From Acidithiobacillus sp. (GTDB lineage Bacteria > Pseudomonadota > Gammaproteobacteria > Acidithiobacillales > Acidithiobacillaceae), in NCBI GenBank assembly GCA_028065135.1, contig JAPTWR010000055.1, positions 3,157 through 9,625 of the forward strand: a DNA stretch of 6,469 bases. Reading direction: 5' to 3'. A model generated the notes under the pieces. It searched no databases and was not told the origin of the DNA. It was given only the letters and a program-made list of their open reading frames with translations. Made by a program: the position numbers and the translations under genes. Below, piece by piece: positions 1 to 5,529 of the stretch; position 1 is the stretch's first letter; each line of letters starts with the position of its first letter.

Positions 1-103
1 ATCCAGAACCAATTGAAGCGCCCACACAGGCCAGTATAAGGCCGTGCAGAGAACCTTCTCGCCGCAGCTTCCCTTTTATGGTCCGAGGTTTTACGGATGC
101 CAT
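1..103 (-). CDS. APC-family amino-acid permease, N-terminal fragment
   Basis: The gene runs off the left edge; only the first 34 codons are here. ATG is at 103-101, preceded by AGGAG (113-109) with a 5-nt gap, which is a strong ribosome binding site. The peptide starts MASVKPRTIKGKLRREG and continues SLHGLILACVGASIGSG. A basic cytoplasmic tail of about 17 residues leads into a first membrane helix that contains the small-residue motif G-A-S-I-G-S-G (28-34). This glycine-rich break in helix 1 is typical of amino acid-polyamine-organocation (APC) transporters, where its backbone binds the substrate's amino and carboxyl groups. By family, it would be an inner-membrane amino-acid or amine uptake carrier. 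The substrate cannot be inferred from this fragment. The fold call rests on one motif plus topology, and another LeuT-fold transporter is possible. Confidence 0.7.
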   Translation of the reverse strand, partial: MASVKPRTIKGKLRREGSLHGLILACVGASIGSG

Positions 104-134
104 TATTTCTCCTGGAATGCGCGTCATGGAAACC

Positions 135-160
135 ATACAAATTTTTAACATAATTTGTAT
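135..160 (-). promoter_or_regulatory. 26-bp AT-rich dyad in the presumed permease promoter
   Basis: ATACAAATT (135-143) and AATTTGTAT (152-160) are perfect 9-bp inverted repeats separated by 8 nt. The dyad lies 32-57 nt upstream of the permease ATG on the minus strand. A weak minus-strand promoter can be drawn over it: TTGTTA (171-166), an 18-nt spacer and TAAAAA (147-142), so the dyad would cover the -10 region as a repressor operator often does. The inverted repeat is seen directly. Its role as an operator, and the promoter itself, are inference. Confidence 0.4.
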
Positions 161-214
161 TGAATTAACAAAACAGATGCGCCATTGGCGATTTCTGAAC
201 CGCCTCGACAGCAC

Positions 215-237
215 AACGACTCCTGTCAGGAATCGTT
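215..237. repeat. 23-bp near-perfect palindrome
   Basis: The stretch 215-237 is a 23-bp dyad centred on T226. Ten of its eleven base pairs match; only C220/A232 fails. The core is TCCTGTCAGGA. There is no T-run after it in the minus direction and only a short one (GTTTT, 246-250) further on in the plus direction, so it does not look like a terminator. A protein-binding site upstream of the permease promoter is the simplest reading; a hairpin in a long leader RNA is the alternative. Confidence 0.4.
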
Positions 238-264
238 AGGTGATCGTTTTCATAGGCAAAATGG

Positions 265-292
265 CGATGCCACGGTCGGCATCGTGCCGACC
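265..292. other. Two overlapping, mutually exclusive hairpins
   Basis: Hairpin A pairs CGATGCC (265-271) with GGCATCG (278-284) around a 6-nt loop. Hairpin B pairs GGTCGGCA (274-281) with TGCCGACC (285-292) around a 3-nt loop. Both stems are perfect. They share bases 278-281, and A's 3' arm also covers the loop of B, so they cannot form together. Neither is followed by a U-run on either strand. The pairing is read directly; no transcript through it is known, and it could also be the remnant of a repeated palindromic element. Confidence 0.4.
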
Positions 293-770
293 CCACCGTA
301 CCAGTAGAGTTTTGCTTATGTCAAGGATGGCTTATTGCAATACTTCGCTGGTGATAAGGATTATCATGGATGTTGCGTAGCCGCCACACCAGCATGGAAA
401 GCAATAATATTGAAAACCAAAGCAGTCATACCGGATATATATTTCCATGAAAAGCAGAGGGAAACCAGACGGGGGGCACGCTTTCATATGGCATTGAATA
501 TATTTTAAAACAAGCACTAACATAATAAATGTTATGAATTATTCATGGTATATCATTAATTTGAATCTCGGCGTGGCAATGGAGCAACGCAAAAATTATC
601 ATGGGCACAACTATTTATCCATTATGTGCACATGGTTGGCATCACAAAAAAATCATGTTACGGTACATTTCATGTGAAGGTTGATGTGGATATGTACTAC
701 GCCATTATCTTTGCTACTATTAACGTAATTCTGTTAATAGTTATTTACAAACCCATAGAGAGGAGTACCT
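293..770. other. Long AT-rich intergenic region with no convincing gene
   Basis: This stretch is visibly richer in A and T than the flanking genes, most strongly around 490-560 and 590-750. Short open frames occur on both strands (for example minus 523-332 and plus 626-856), but none has a good ribosome binding site or a recognisable protein. Small structures seen are a 13-bp perfect palindrome (ATGAATTATTCAT, 534-546), a 5-bp stem CATAA/TTATG (521-525/532-536), a 9-bp inverted repeat with one mismatch (600-608/626-634), and a 10-mer ATTATCATGG repeated at 360-369 and 595-604. CATG occurs eight times between 365 and 674. The right end must hold the promoter of the gene at 771; TTGCTA (711-716), 17 nt, TTAATA (734-739) is a weak candidate. 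A small RNA or a decayed gene cannot be excluded. Confidence 0.55.
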
Positions 771-1223
771 ATGAAAAAGTATTTGACACTTCGCATTTTG
801 TTGGGAGCAGGTGTTTTTGCCTGTGGCAGTACCTTGGCCCTCGCAAGTATGGGTAGTTCCATGGCCACACAGCAGCAATCTTCGAGTTCGGCCATGCCGT
901 CGAGTCAGGGCAGCCCTGCGCCCAAGATGTCGGCGCAGCCCTCTCCAGGCCCTAAGGTGGGGCCCGGAGAGTTACATCATTTTGCTGCGGCGATCATAGC
1001 GGTCCGACCGATCAATCAAAAAATCCGTCGTGACCTCGCTACGCAAAAATTGACGCAGACCCAGCATCAACAATTGATTCAGGCATATACTCGGAAGGTT
1101 AAAACGGTACTGACGAAGAATCATCTCTCACCAGTTGCCTACGAGACGTTAATGAAAAAGGCGCAAACGAATCCGGCATTCGCGCAGCGTGTCGAAACCG
1201 TAATAAAGGCGCATGGCGGGTAG
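771..1223 (+). CDS. Small exported protein with DUF4168-like C-terminal domain
   Basis: This is a 150-residue protein of unknown function. ATG771 follows AGGAG (761-765) with a 5-nt gap, which fixes the start. Residues 1-25 form a Sec signal peptide: basic MKKY start, hydrophobic core and an ALA cleavage site, giving a mature protein from about S26. C18 lies in the hydrophobic core without a proper lipobox, so a lipoprotein is unlikely. Residues 26-66 are a low-complexity Ser/Gln/Pro/Ala linker with no acidic residue. Residues 67-150 look helical and follow the DUF4168 pattern, with a late helix LSPVAYETLMKKAQTNP and a following P-x-F-x-x-R-V. The mature part is strongly basic (about 15 Lys/Arg against 4 Asp/Glu). 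It should act in the periplasm or outside the cell. It stands alone, convergent with xseA and behind an unusually long upstream region, so it is probably a single-gene transcript. The domain call is from pattern memory only. Confidence 0.8.
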   Translation: MKKYLTLRILLGAGVFACGSTLALASMGSSMATQQQSSSSAMPSSQGSPAPKMSAQPSPGPKVGPGELHHFAAAIIAVRPINQKIRRDLATQKLTQTQHQQLIQAYTRKVKTVLTKNHLSPVAYETLMKKAQTNPAFAQRVETVIKAHGG

Positions 1224-1279
1224 AAAGTTTTCTTGCCGCCCGAGGGGCTTCGTCAACGGCGATAGCCTCGCGGGCATTG

Positions 1280-2620
1280 CTAATCACTTTTATCGACGAT
1301 TTCGCAAACCAAGGTGCCGCGCGCCAGGGTTGCGCTGATTTGCGCATGCACAGCGACGGACTCGCTGCCATAAATAATCTCGCCAGACCCGTCGCGAAGG
1401 ACGGCAAAACCACGCTGCAGCACGGCCAAGGGGTCCAGTAGATGTAAGGCCGCCACCTGCCGCTGCTGCTGCGCCTCGGCACTGGCCAATTTCTTGTCTA
1501 TCGCCTGAATCAACGCGGTGCGCCGGGTTTCCAGCATCTCATTCAGACCTTGCAAGCGCTGGCGAGGGTCTTGCCGCAAACGTCGCGCCTGGAGAACCTG
1601 CAGTCGTTCGCCCCATACGGTCTGCTGGCGCTGCATGGCCTGCCGTAAGGCCCCACGCACCAGACGCAAACGGCGTTCAGCATCCCGCACCCGCTCGCCG
1701 GGGTGACGAAGGCGCAGCCGCAAATAATCGAGGCGCTGGGTTGCGTCCCGCAGCGTGCGCTGCATGGACTGCTCCAGTTGTCGGCGTTGTGCCTGCACCT
1801 GCGGCAACCACTCAGCGCGGTCGGGACTTATCGCTGCCGCCGCCGCGGTGGGGGTCGCTGCCCGCAGATCACCGGCGAAATCGGCAATGGTGAAATCAAT
1901 TTCATGACCAATGCCTGTCACCACAGGTACCGTGCAGGCACGGATCGCCCGCGCCACATTTTCTTCATTAAAACACCACAGATCCTCTGCACTGCCGCCG
2001 CCACGCGCCAAGATCACCACGTCTTCCCGTTGTCTACTGGCGATGCGACCTAGCGCCGTGCAAATCTGTGCCGCCGCCTGATCGCCCTGCACCAGCACCG
2101 GATAAACCATTACCGCGAGCATGGGCCAGCGCCGCGCCAGCGTCACCCGGATGTCATGCAGCGCTGCCCCGTTCGCGGAAGTGACCACGGCAACCCGCTG
2201 CGGCCAGCGGGGAAGGCGCCGCTTCAACTCCGGCGCAAAAAGCCCTTCGGCCGCGAGTTTGTCCTTCAATGCCGCAAAGCGCGCCTGTAAATCCCCCTCA
2301 CCGGCATCCAGCAATTGCTCGACAATCAACTGAAATTCGCCGCGTCCCTCATACAGGCTCGGCTGAGCCAGTACCTGCACCTGCATGCCATTGTGCGGCT
2401 GTATCCGCGTATAGGTATTACGCTGACGGAACATCGCACAGCGCACCTGCGCCCGAGCATCCTTCAACGAAAAATACCAGTGTCCCGATCCGGGACTGCT
2501 GAAGTTGGAAAGTTCACCCTCTACCCTCAACAGCGGGAAATTCCCTTCGATAATTTCGCGGACAGCACCGTTCAGTGCGCTGACGGTAAGTATTGGGTTC
2601 TGCGAATTACTCATGGTCAT
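1280..2620 (-). CDS. xseA: Exodeoxyribonuclease VII large subunit
   Basis: This is the 446-residue catalytic subunit of exonuclease VII, which degrades single-stranded DNA from both ends in the cytoplasm when bound to several XseB copies; length is normal for the family. The N-terminal OB-fold (about 10-105) carries VEGELSNF (33-40), GHWYFSLKD (46-54) and LYEGRGEFQL (89-98). The catalytic domain has VVTSANGAALHDI (145-157), ARGGGSAEDLWCFNEE (205-220) and GIGHEIDFTIADF (236-248). Residues about 265-400 are rich in Arg, Gln and Leu and should form the long coiled coil that binds XseB. A C-terminal segment with LDPLAVLQRGFAVL follows. The start ATG2620-2618 has GAGAG (2631-2627) 6 nt upstream; the ATG two codons later lacks its own site. 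The family's usual TSPTGAA appears here as TSANGAA. Its promoter must lie in 2621-2777, shared with the divergent thioredoxin gene; only a -10-like TATTAT (2700-2695) is visible. Confidence 0.97.
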   Translation of the reverse strand: MTMSNSQNPILTVSALNGAVREIIEGNFPLLRVEGELSNFSSPGSGHWYFSLKDARAQVRCAMFRQRNTYTRIQPHNGMQVQVLAQPSLYEGRGEFQLIVEQLLDAGEGDLQARFAALKDKLAAEGLFAPELKRRLPRWPQRVAVVTSANGAALHDIRVTLARRWPMLAVMVYPVLVQGDQAAAQICTALGRIASRQREDVVILARGGGSAEDLWCFNEENVARAIRACTVPVVTGIGHEIDFTIADFAGDLRAATPTAAAAAISPDRAEWLPQVQAQRRQLEQSMQRTLRDATQRLDYLRLRLRHPGERVRDAERRLRLVRGALRQAMQRQQTVWGERLQVLQARRLRQDPRQRLQGLNEMLETRRTALIQAIDKKLASAEAQQQRQVAALHLLDPLAVLQRGFAVLRDGSGEIIYGSESVAVHAQISATLARGTLVCEIVDKSD

Positions 2621-2777
2621 AGCATACTCTCATGGCTGATGGGACGAAGATCAGGAGCTCTTGACCCTGGTCCCCTCCGCGTTCTAAGGTCAGCATAATA
2701 CATTTTTCTATCATTCGGGTGGTCCCGCATAGTTGGCGCATTTCCGCGCGAACACCCCACTTAAAAAGGGAGTTATT

Positions 2778-3152
2778 ATGGCCGTAATAGAGCTCACGCA
2801 CGCCAATTTTGAGACCGTTGTCACCGATAATGATATGGTAATCATCGACTTTTGGGCCGCATGGTGCGCACCCTGCAAGGCCTTTGCCCCCACCTTTGAG
2901 GCGGCTGCGGAAAAATATCCGGGTATCGTCTTCGGCAAGGTCAATACCGATACGGAACAGGAGCTGGCTGGCTCTTTCCAGATTCGCTCTATTCCTACGC
3001 TGACCGTTTTCCGTCAGCAGATCGGGATTTTTTCGCAGGCCGGTTCACTCCCCGCCAGTGCGCTGGACGAAGTCATTCAGCAGGCGCTGGCATTGGACAT
3101 GGACGAAGTCCGCGCAGAAATAGCCGATCAGCCGGACGTGACGACGCACTGA
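2778..3152 (+). CDS. Thioredoxin-family thiol-disulfide oxidoreductase with CAPC active site
   Basis: This 124-residue cytoplasmic protein (no signal peptide) should exchange disulfides with target proteins. The thioredoxin fold covers about 1-104: buried Asp D24, active site W29-C30-A31-P32-C33-K34, and the cis-proline in SIPTL (P73). Most thioredoxins have CGPC; here Gly is replaced by Ala. After the fold an acidic tail (105-124) holds DMDEVRAEIAD; from memory, a subgroup annotated as thiol reductase thioredoxin shares this tail and the QIRSIPTL segment. ATG2778 has GGGAG (2768-2772) with a 5-nt gap. An in-frame TTG at 2733 directly after a stop lacks such a site and would add 15 unneeded residues. 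It is divergent from xseA and convergent with the TonB-like gene, so it is probably transcribed alone. No reductase or obvious partner is nearby, and I do not assign a trxA or trxC symbol. Confidence 0.93.
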   Translation: MAVIELTHANFETVVTDNDMVIIDFWAAWCAPCKAFAPTFEAAAEKYPGIVFGKVNTDTEQELAGSFQIRSIPTLTVFRQQIGIFSQAGSLPASALDEVIQQALALDMDEVRAEIADQPDVTTH

Positions 3153-3230
3153 GCACTCCTCTTGCGCTGACCCAGGGGAAACCTGCAGATCTCAAACAGG
3201 GAAGCGGCCGCGCCAAGCGATTACCGCTGC

Positions 3231-4067
3231 TTACCTTATGGGATTAACGCCCCCGGCCGACACATGCCGCACACCCAAAAAGTGCATGTTCAGCGGAATT
3301 TCAATTTTACGGGTTTGCTCCGCGAGCTGCTTTGAGAATGGCATATACGGAAAGGAGAGCCGAATAATCCGTTCCGCTGCCGCATCCAGGGCCTTGTTCC
3401 CCGACGACCGCACCATAATGATACGTTTAAGATCTCCCTGCGGATTCAGTACCACTTTGACCTTGAGTTGCCCGACCATGTCTCCTGGGTAATTAAGATC
3501 GCCAATCCGCTCCAGTTTCTGTATCCATCCGGCGATATAAAAATCCGCCACCGGGCCTTTCGGATTCTTAAACTTCGGTAATGGCGGGCTAGCCGTTGCG
3601 GCACGGGCCACCTGATCCATCTGTTGCTCCAGCCTGCCGATGCTGATATGCGGCAAAGACTGCGCTTGCGCACCGGGAGATACCGGCGTCATCTCTCGCG
3701 ACACCGGCGGCAGCGGATGCGCCCGCGTCTGAACGCGGCGAGGTTGCGGCATAGGTCGCGGTCTGGGCTGCGGATGTGCGGCGTGGACGACCCGATGTGG
3801 CGCCGATCTGCTGAGCGGTGCGACCCGGGGCTTGGTTGGACTGGGTGCCTGGGAGCGAATAGGTTTCGGCATGATGTGGAAAGTTTTGTGGACCGCTGTT
3901 TGATTCGGCAACAACTGTCTTTTCGGCTTCTGATGAATGTGGACAAAGAAAATGATACCCGCCGCCATGAGCAGGGCGGAGAGCAGCAGCCAAGGCAGCA
4001 GGCTCTCACTCCAGTGGGGCTTTTCCTCGGGAACCAGAAAATAAAACTTGTGTTCAGCGATGGCCAA
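3231..4067 (-). CDS. TonB-family energy transducer, TTG start
   Basis: This 278-residue protein has TonB architecture: a short cytoplasmic N-terminus, one membrane helix (about 23-44), a Pro-rich periplasmic linker (about 46-165) and a TonB C-terminal domain (about 176-264) with NYP (192-194), a VRSSG turn (219-223) and LDAAAERI. Such proteins use the ExbB-ExbD proton channel to drive uptake through outer-membrane receptors. No exbB, exbD or receptor gene is in the window. The linker is basic: residues 46-124 contain 18 Pro, 16 Lys/Arg, 6 His and no Asp or Glu, unlike the Glu-Pro/Lys-Pro repeats of enteric TonB. The best start is TTG4067-4065, with GAGG (4080-4077) 9 nt upstream and AGGA closer. 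There is no ATG before M34, which lies inside the membrane helix. An in-frame GTG at 4100-4098 is possible but lacks a site. It lies 114 bp downstream of fsr on the same strand and may be co-transcribed. A TonB-like envelope protein not involved in uptake is an alternative. Confidence 0.88.
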   Translation of the reverse strand: MAIAEHKFYFLVPEEKPHWSESLLPWLLLSALLMAAGIIFFVHIHQKPKRQLLPNQTAVHKTFHIMPKPIRSQAPSPTKPRVAPLSRSAPHRVVHAAHPQPRPRPMPQPRRVQTRAHPLPPVSREMTPVSPGAQAQSLPHISIGRLEQQMDQVARAATASPPLPKFKNPKGPVADFYIAGWIQKLERIGDLNYPGDMVGQLKVKVVLNPQGDLKRIIMVRSSGNKALDAAAERIIRLSFPYMPFSKQLAEQTRKIEIPLNMHFLGVRHVSAGGVNPIR

Positions 4068-4080
4068 TCGTCCTAACCTC

Positions 4081-4093
4081 GCGGCAACGCCGC
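4081..4093 (-). promoter_or_regulatory. Small GC hairpin next to the TonB-like gene's ribosome binding site
   Basis: GCGGC (4081-4085) and GCCGC (4089-4093) form a perfect 5-bp stem with a 3-nt loop. In the minus-strand mRNA it ends immediately 5' of GAGG (4080-4077), the likely ribosome binding site of the TTG-started gene. It could modulate translation or simply be chance in GC-rich DNA. No U-run follows, so it is not a terminator. Confidence 0.25.
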
Positions 4094-4181
4094 CCCACGC
4101 AATTCAACCCGCCCGCGCTCCGCAGGCACTGGGCGTAAGCTTGAATCATCGACCGCTCCGAGTAAAGGCGGCGCACCGTAC

Positions 4182-5399
4182 TCAGGTCGCCTGCTTCCGC
4201 ACGCTGGGGATATGCGGCAGAAATGCGGCCAGCACACCGAGCAAAGGCAGGAAAGCACATATCTGATACACCATCTGGATACCCCAGATGTCTGCCAGCT
4301 CCCCCAGCAATGCGGCACCCACTCCGCCCAATCCAAAAGCCAGGCCGAAAAACAGACCGGAAATGGTCCCGACCTTGCCGGGCACCAATTCTTGCGCGTA
4401 CACCACGATGGCTGGGAAGGCGGAAGCCAGCAAAAACCCAATAATCATTGTCAAAATAGCGCTCAGGGTCAGGCCCACGTAGGGCAAAACGAGGGTGAAA
4501 GGCGCGATCCCCAACAAAGAGACCCAAATCACCTTCTTGCGGCCAAACCGGTCACCAATCGGCCCCCCCATCAATGTCCCCGCCGCCACTGCCGCGAGAA
4601 AAATGAAAAGATGCATCTGCGCTTCCTGCGTCGCAATATGAAAGCGCTGCATCAAGTAAAAAATCAGATAGCTGCTGATGCTGGTCAGATACAAAAACTT
4701 GGAGGACATCAACGCGACCAGGATGAGAATGCTGCGGCGCACCAGTTTGGGAGGCAGCAAGGGCTCCACGATCTTTGCCGCTGGCCTTTTGGGCCGATGC
4801 CGCTGACGCTGATACCAACGCCCCACGAAAGAAAGAATCACGATAGCCAGTAACGCCACCAGTGAAAACCACGACAGGCTGTGCTGACCGTTGGGCATGA
4901 TGATAAACGCGGCCAGCAATGGACCCACCGCCGAGCCCACATTACCACCCACCTGAAAAATGGACTGCGCCAGCCCGTGGCGTCCACCGGAAGCCATTCG
5001 CGCCACCCGCGAGGACTCAGGATGGAATACCGATGAACCCAGGCCTACCAATACCGCCGCCAATAAGAGCGCTTCATAATTCGGGGCCACGGATAGCAGC
5101 AGTAGCCCGCCAAAGGTAAACAACATGCCAAAGGGCAATGAATAAGGCATAGGGTGGCGATCGGTAAAGCGCCCAACCAATGGTTGAATGATGGATGCGG
5201 TCAACTGATAGGCCAGGGTAATCAACCCGATCTGTGCAAAACTCAAATTAAAATTACTTTTGAACAGCGGATACACCGCCAGCATCAGCGACTGAATACT
5301 ATCGTTGAGAAAATGTGACACGCTGATAGCGCCGAGCACCTCGAAGCGGGTAACATCGTCGTCTACGCCCGGCGCATCCTCGGCCTTTTGCAGAAACAT
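4182..5399 (-). CDS. fsr: MFS fosmidomycin-resistance-type efflux protein
   Basis: This 405-residue, 12-helix inner-membrane transporter of the major facilitator superfamily would use proton antiport to expel its substrate. It matches my memory of E. coli Fsr closely and along its length: LGAISVSHFLND (22-33), TDRHPMPYSLPFGM after helix 2 (79-92), the signature GSSVFHPESSRVARMASGG (121-139), HGLAQSIFQVGGN (141-153), a GPIGDRFGRKK loop in the second half, and a CAFLPLLG stretch near the end. Length is usual. ATG5399-5397 has AAGGG (5412-5408) 8 nt upstream. Fsr exports fosmidomycin, an inhibitor of Dxr (IspC) in the non-mevalonate isoprenoid pathway. Here the gene is divergent from xseB-ispA, which fits a link to that pathway; the natural substrate is unknown. 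A promoter is proposed at 5459-5431. The TonB-like gene follows downstream on the same strand. Confidence 0.92.
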   Translation of the reverse strand: MFLQKAEDAPGVDDDVTRFEVLGAISVSHFLNDSIQSLMLAVYPLFKSNFNLSFAQIGLITLAYQLTASIIQPLVGRFTDRHPMPYSLPFGMLFTFGGLLLLSVAPNYEALLLAAVLVGLGSSVFHPESSRVARMASGGRHGLAQSIFQVGGNVGSAVGPLLAAFIIMPNGQHSLSWFSLVALLAIVILSFVGRWYQRQRHRPKRPAAKIVEPLLPPKLVRRSILILVALMSSKFLYLTSISSYLIFYLMQRFHIATQEAQMHLFIFLAAVAAGTLMGGPIGDRFGRKKVIWVSLLGIAPFTLVLPYVGLTLSAILTMIIGFLLASAFPAIVVYAQELVPGKVGTISGLFFGLAFGLGGVGAALLGELADIWGIQMVYQICAFLPLLGVLAAFLPHIPSVRKQAT

Positions 5400-5430
5400 G
5401 GCTGAAGCCCTTAGGATATGAACGGCACGG

Positions 5431-5459
5431 ATTCTAGGGCCTGGCGAACGTACCGTCCA
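5431..5459 (-). promoter_or_regulatory. Candidate sigma-70-type promoter for fsr
   Basis: On the minus strand TGGACG (5459-5454) and TAGAAT (5436-5431) are separated by 17 nt. They match 4 of 6 and 5 of 6 consensus positions. Transcription would start near 5424 and give a leader of about 25 nt that contains the AAGGG site. It is a motif match only, with no experimental support. Confidence 0.4.
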
Positions 5460-5479
5460 GTCTGAATCTTCGTTATCCC

Positions 5480-5509
5480 TTGCCCCGAGGACTGGGCCTA
5501 GTGTTTAAT
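5480..5509 (+). promoter_or_regulatory. Candidate sigma-70-type promoter for xseB-ispA
   Basis: TTGCCC (5480-5485) and TTTAAT (5504-5509) are separated by 18 nt and match 4 of 6 and 5 of 6 consensus positions. Transcription would begin near 5516. This rules out a TTG start at 5509, would make ATG5518 almost leaderless, and would leave ATG5530 a leader of roughly 14 nt with GGAA in it. It is a motif match only. Confidence 0.35.
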
Positions 5510-5529
5510 TGACGAACATGGAAAAGCAC

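Noticed and set aside
332..523. Minus-strand open frame of 63 codons
   Set aside because: No ribosome binding site, unusual Cys/Tyr/Ile-rich composition and no family resemblance; typical chance frame in AT-rich DNA.
626..856. Plus-strand frame of 76 codons with a hydrophobic stretch
   Set aside because: It starts at GTG without a ribosome binding site and runs into the well-supported gene at 771 in another frame.
1238..1275. Imperfect stem GCCCGAGG / CCTCGCGGGC between the convergent genes as a shared terminator
   Set aside because: It needs a 2-nt bulge, has a 20-nt loop and lacks a U-run on either strand.
2661..2699. TTGACC with CATAAT as a thioredoxin promoter
   Set aside because: The spacing is 27 nt, far from the 16-18 nt needed.
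2733..2777. Longer thioredoxin from TTG2733
   Set aside because: The extra 15 residues precede the normal thioredoxin start, and GGGAG sits correctly before ATG2778.
3153..3230. CAGG/CCTG and AGCGG/CCGCT stems between the thioredoxin and TonB-like genes as terminators
   Set aside because: Stems of only 4-5 bp and no clear U-run; termination must occur here, but no intrinsic site can be defended.
4068..4100. GTG4100-4098 as the TonB-like start
   Set aside because: It is in frame and open, but the codons between are Arg/Gly/Ala-rich with no family match, and no ribosome binding site was found; not fully excluded.
4212..4853. Plus-strand frame of 213 codons opposite fsr
   Set aside because: His/Gln/Arg-rich antisense shadow of a strongly conserved membrane-protein gene.
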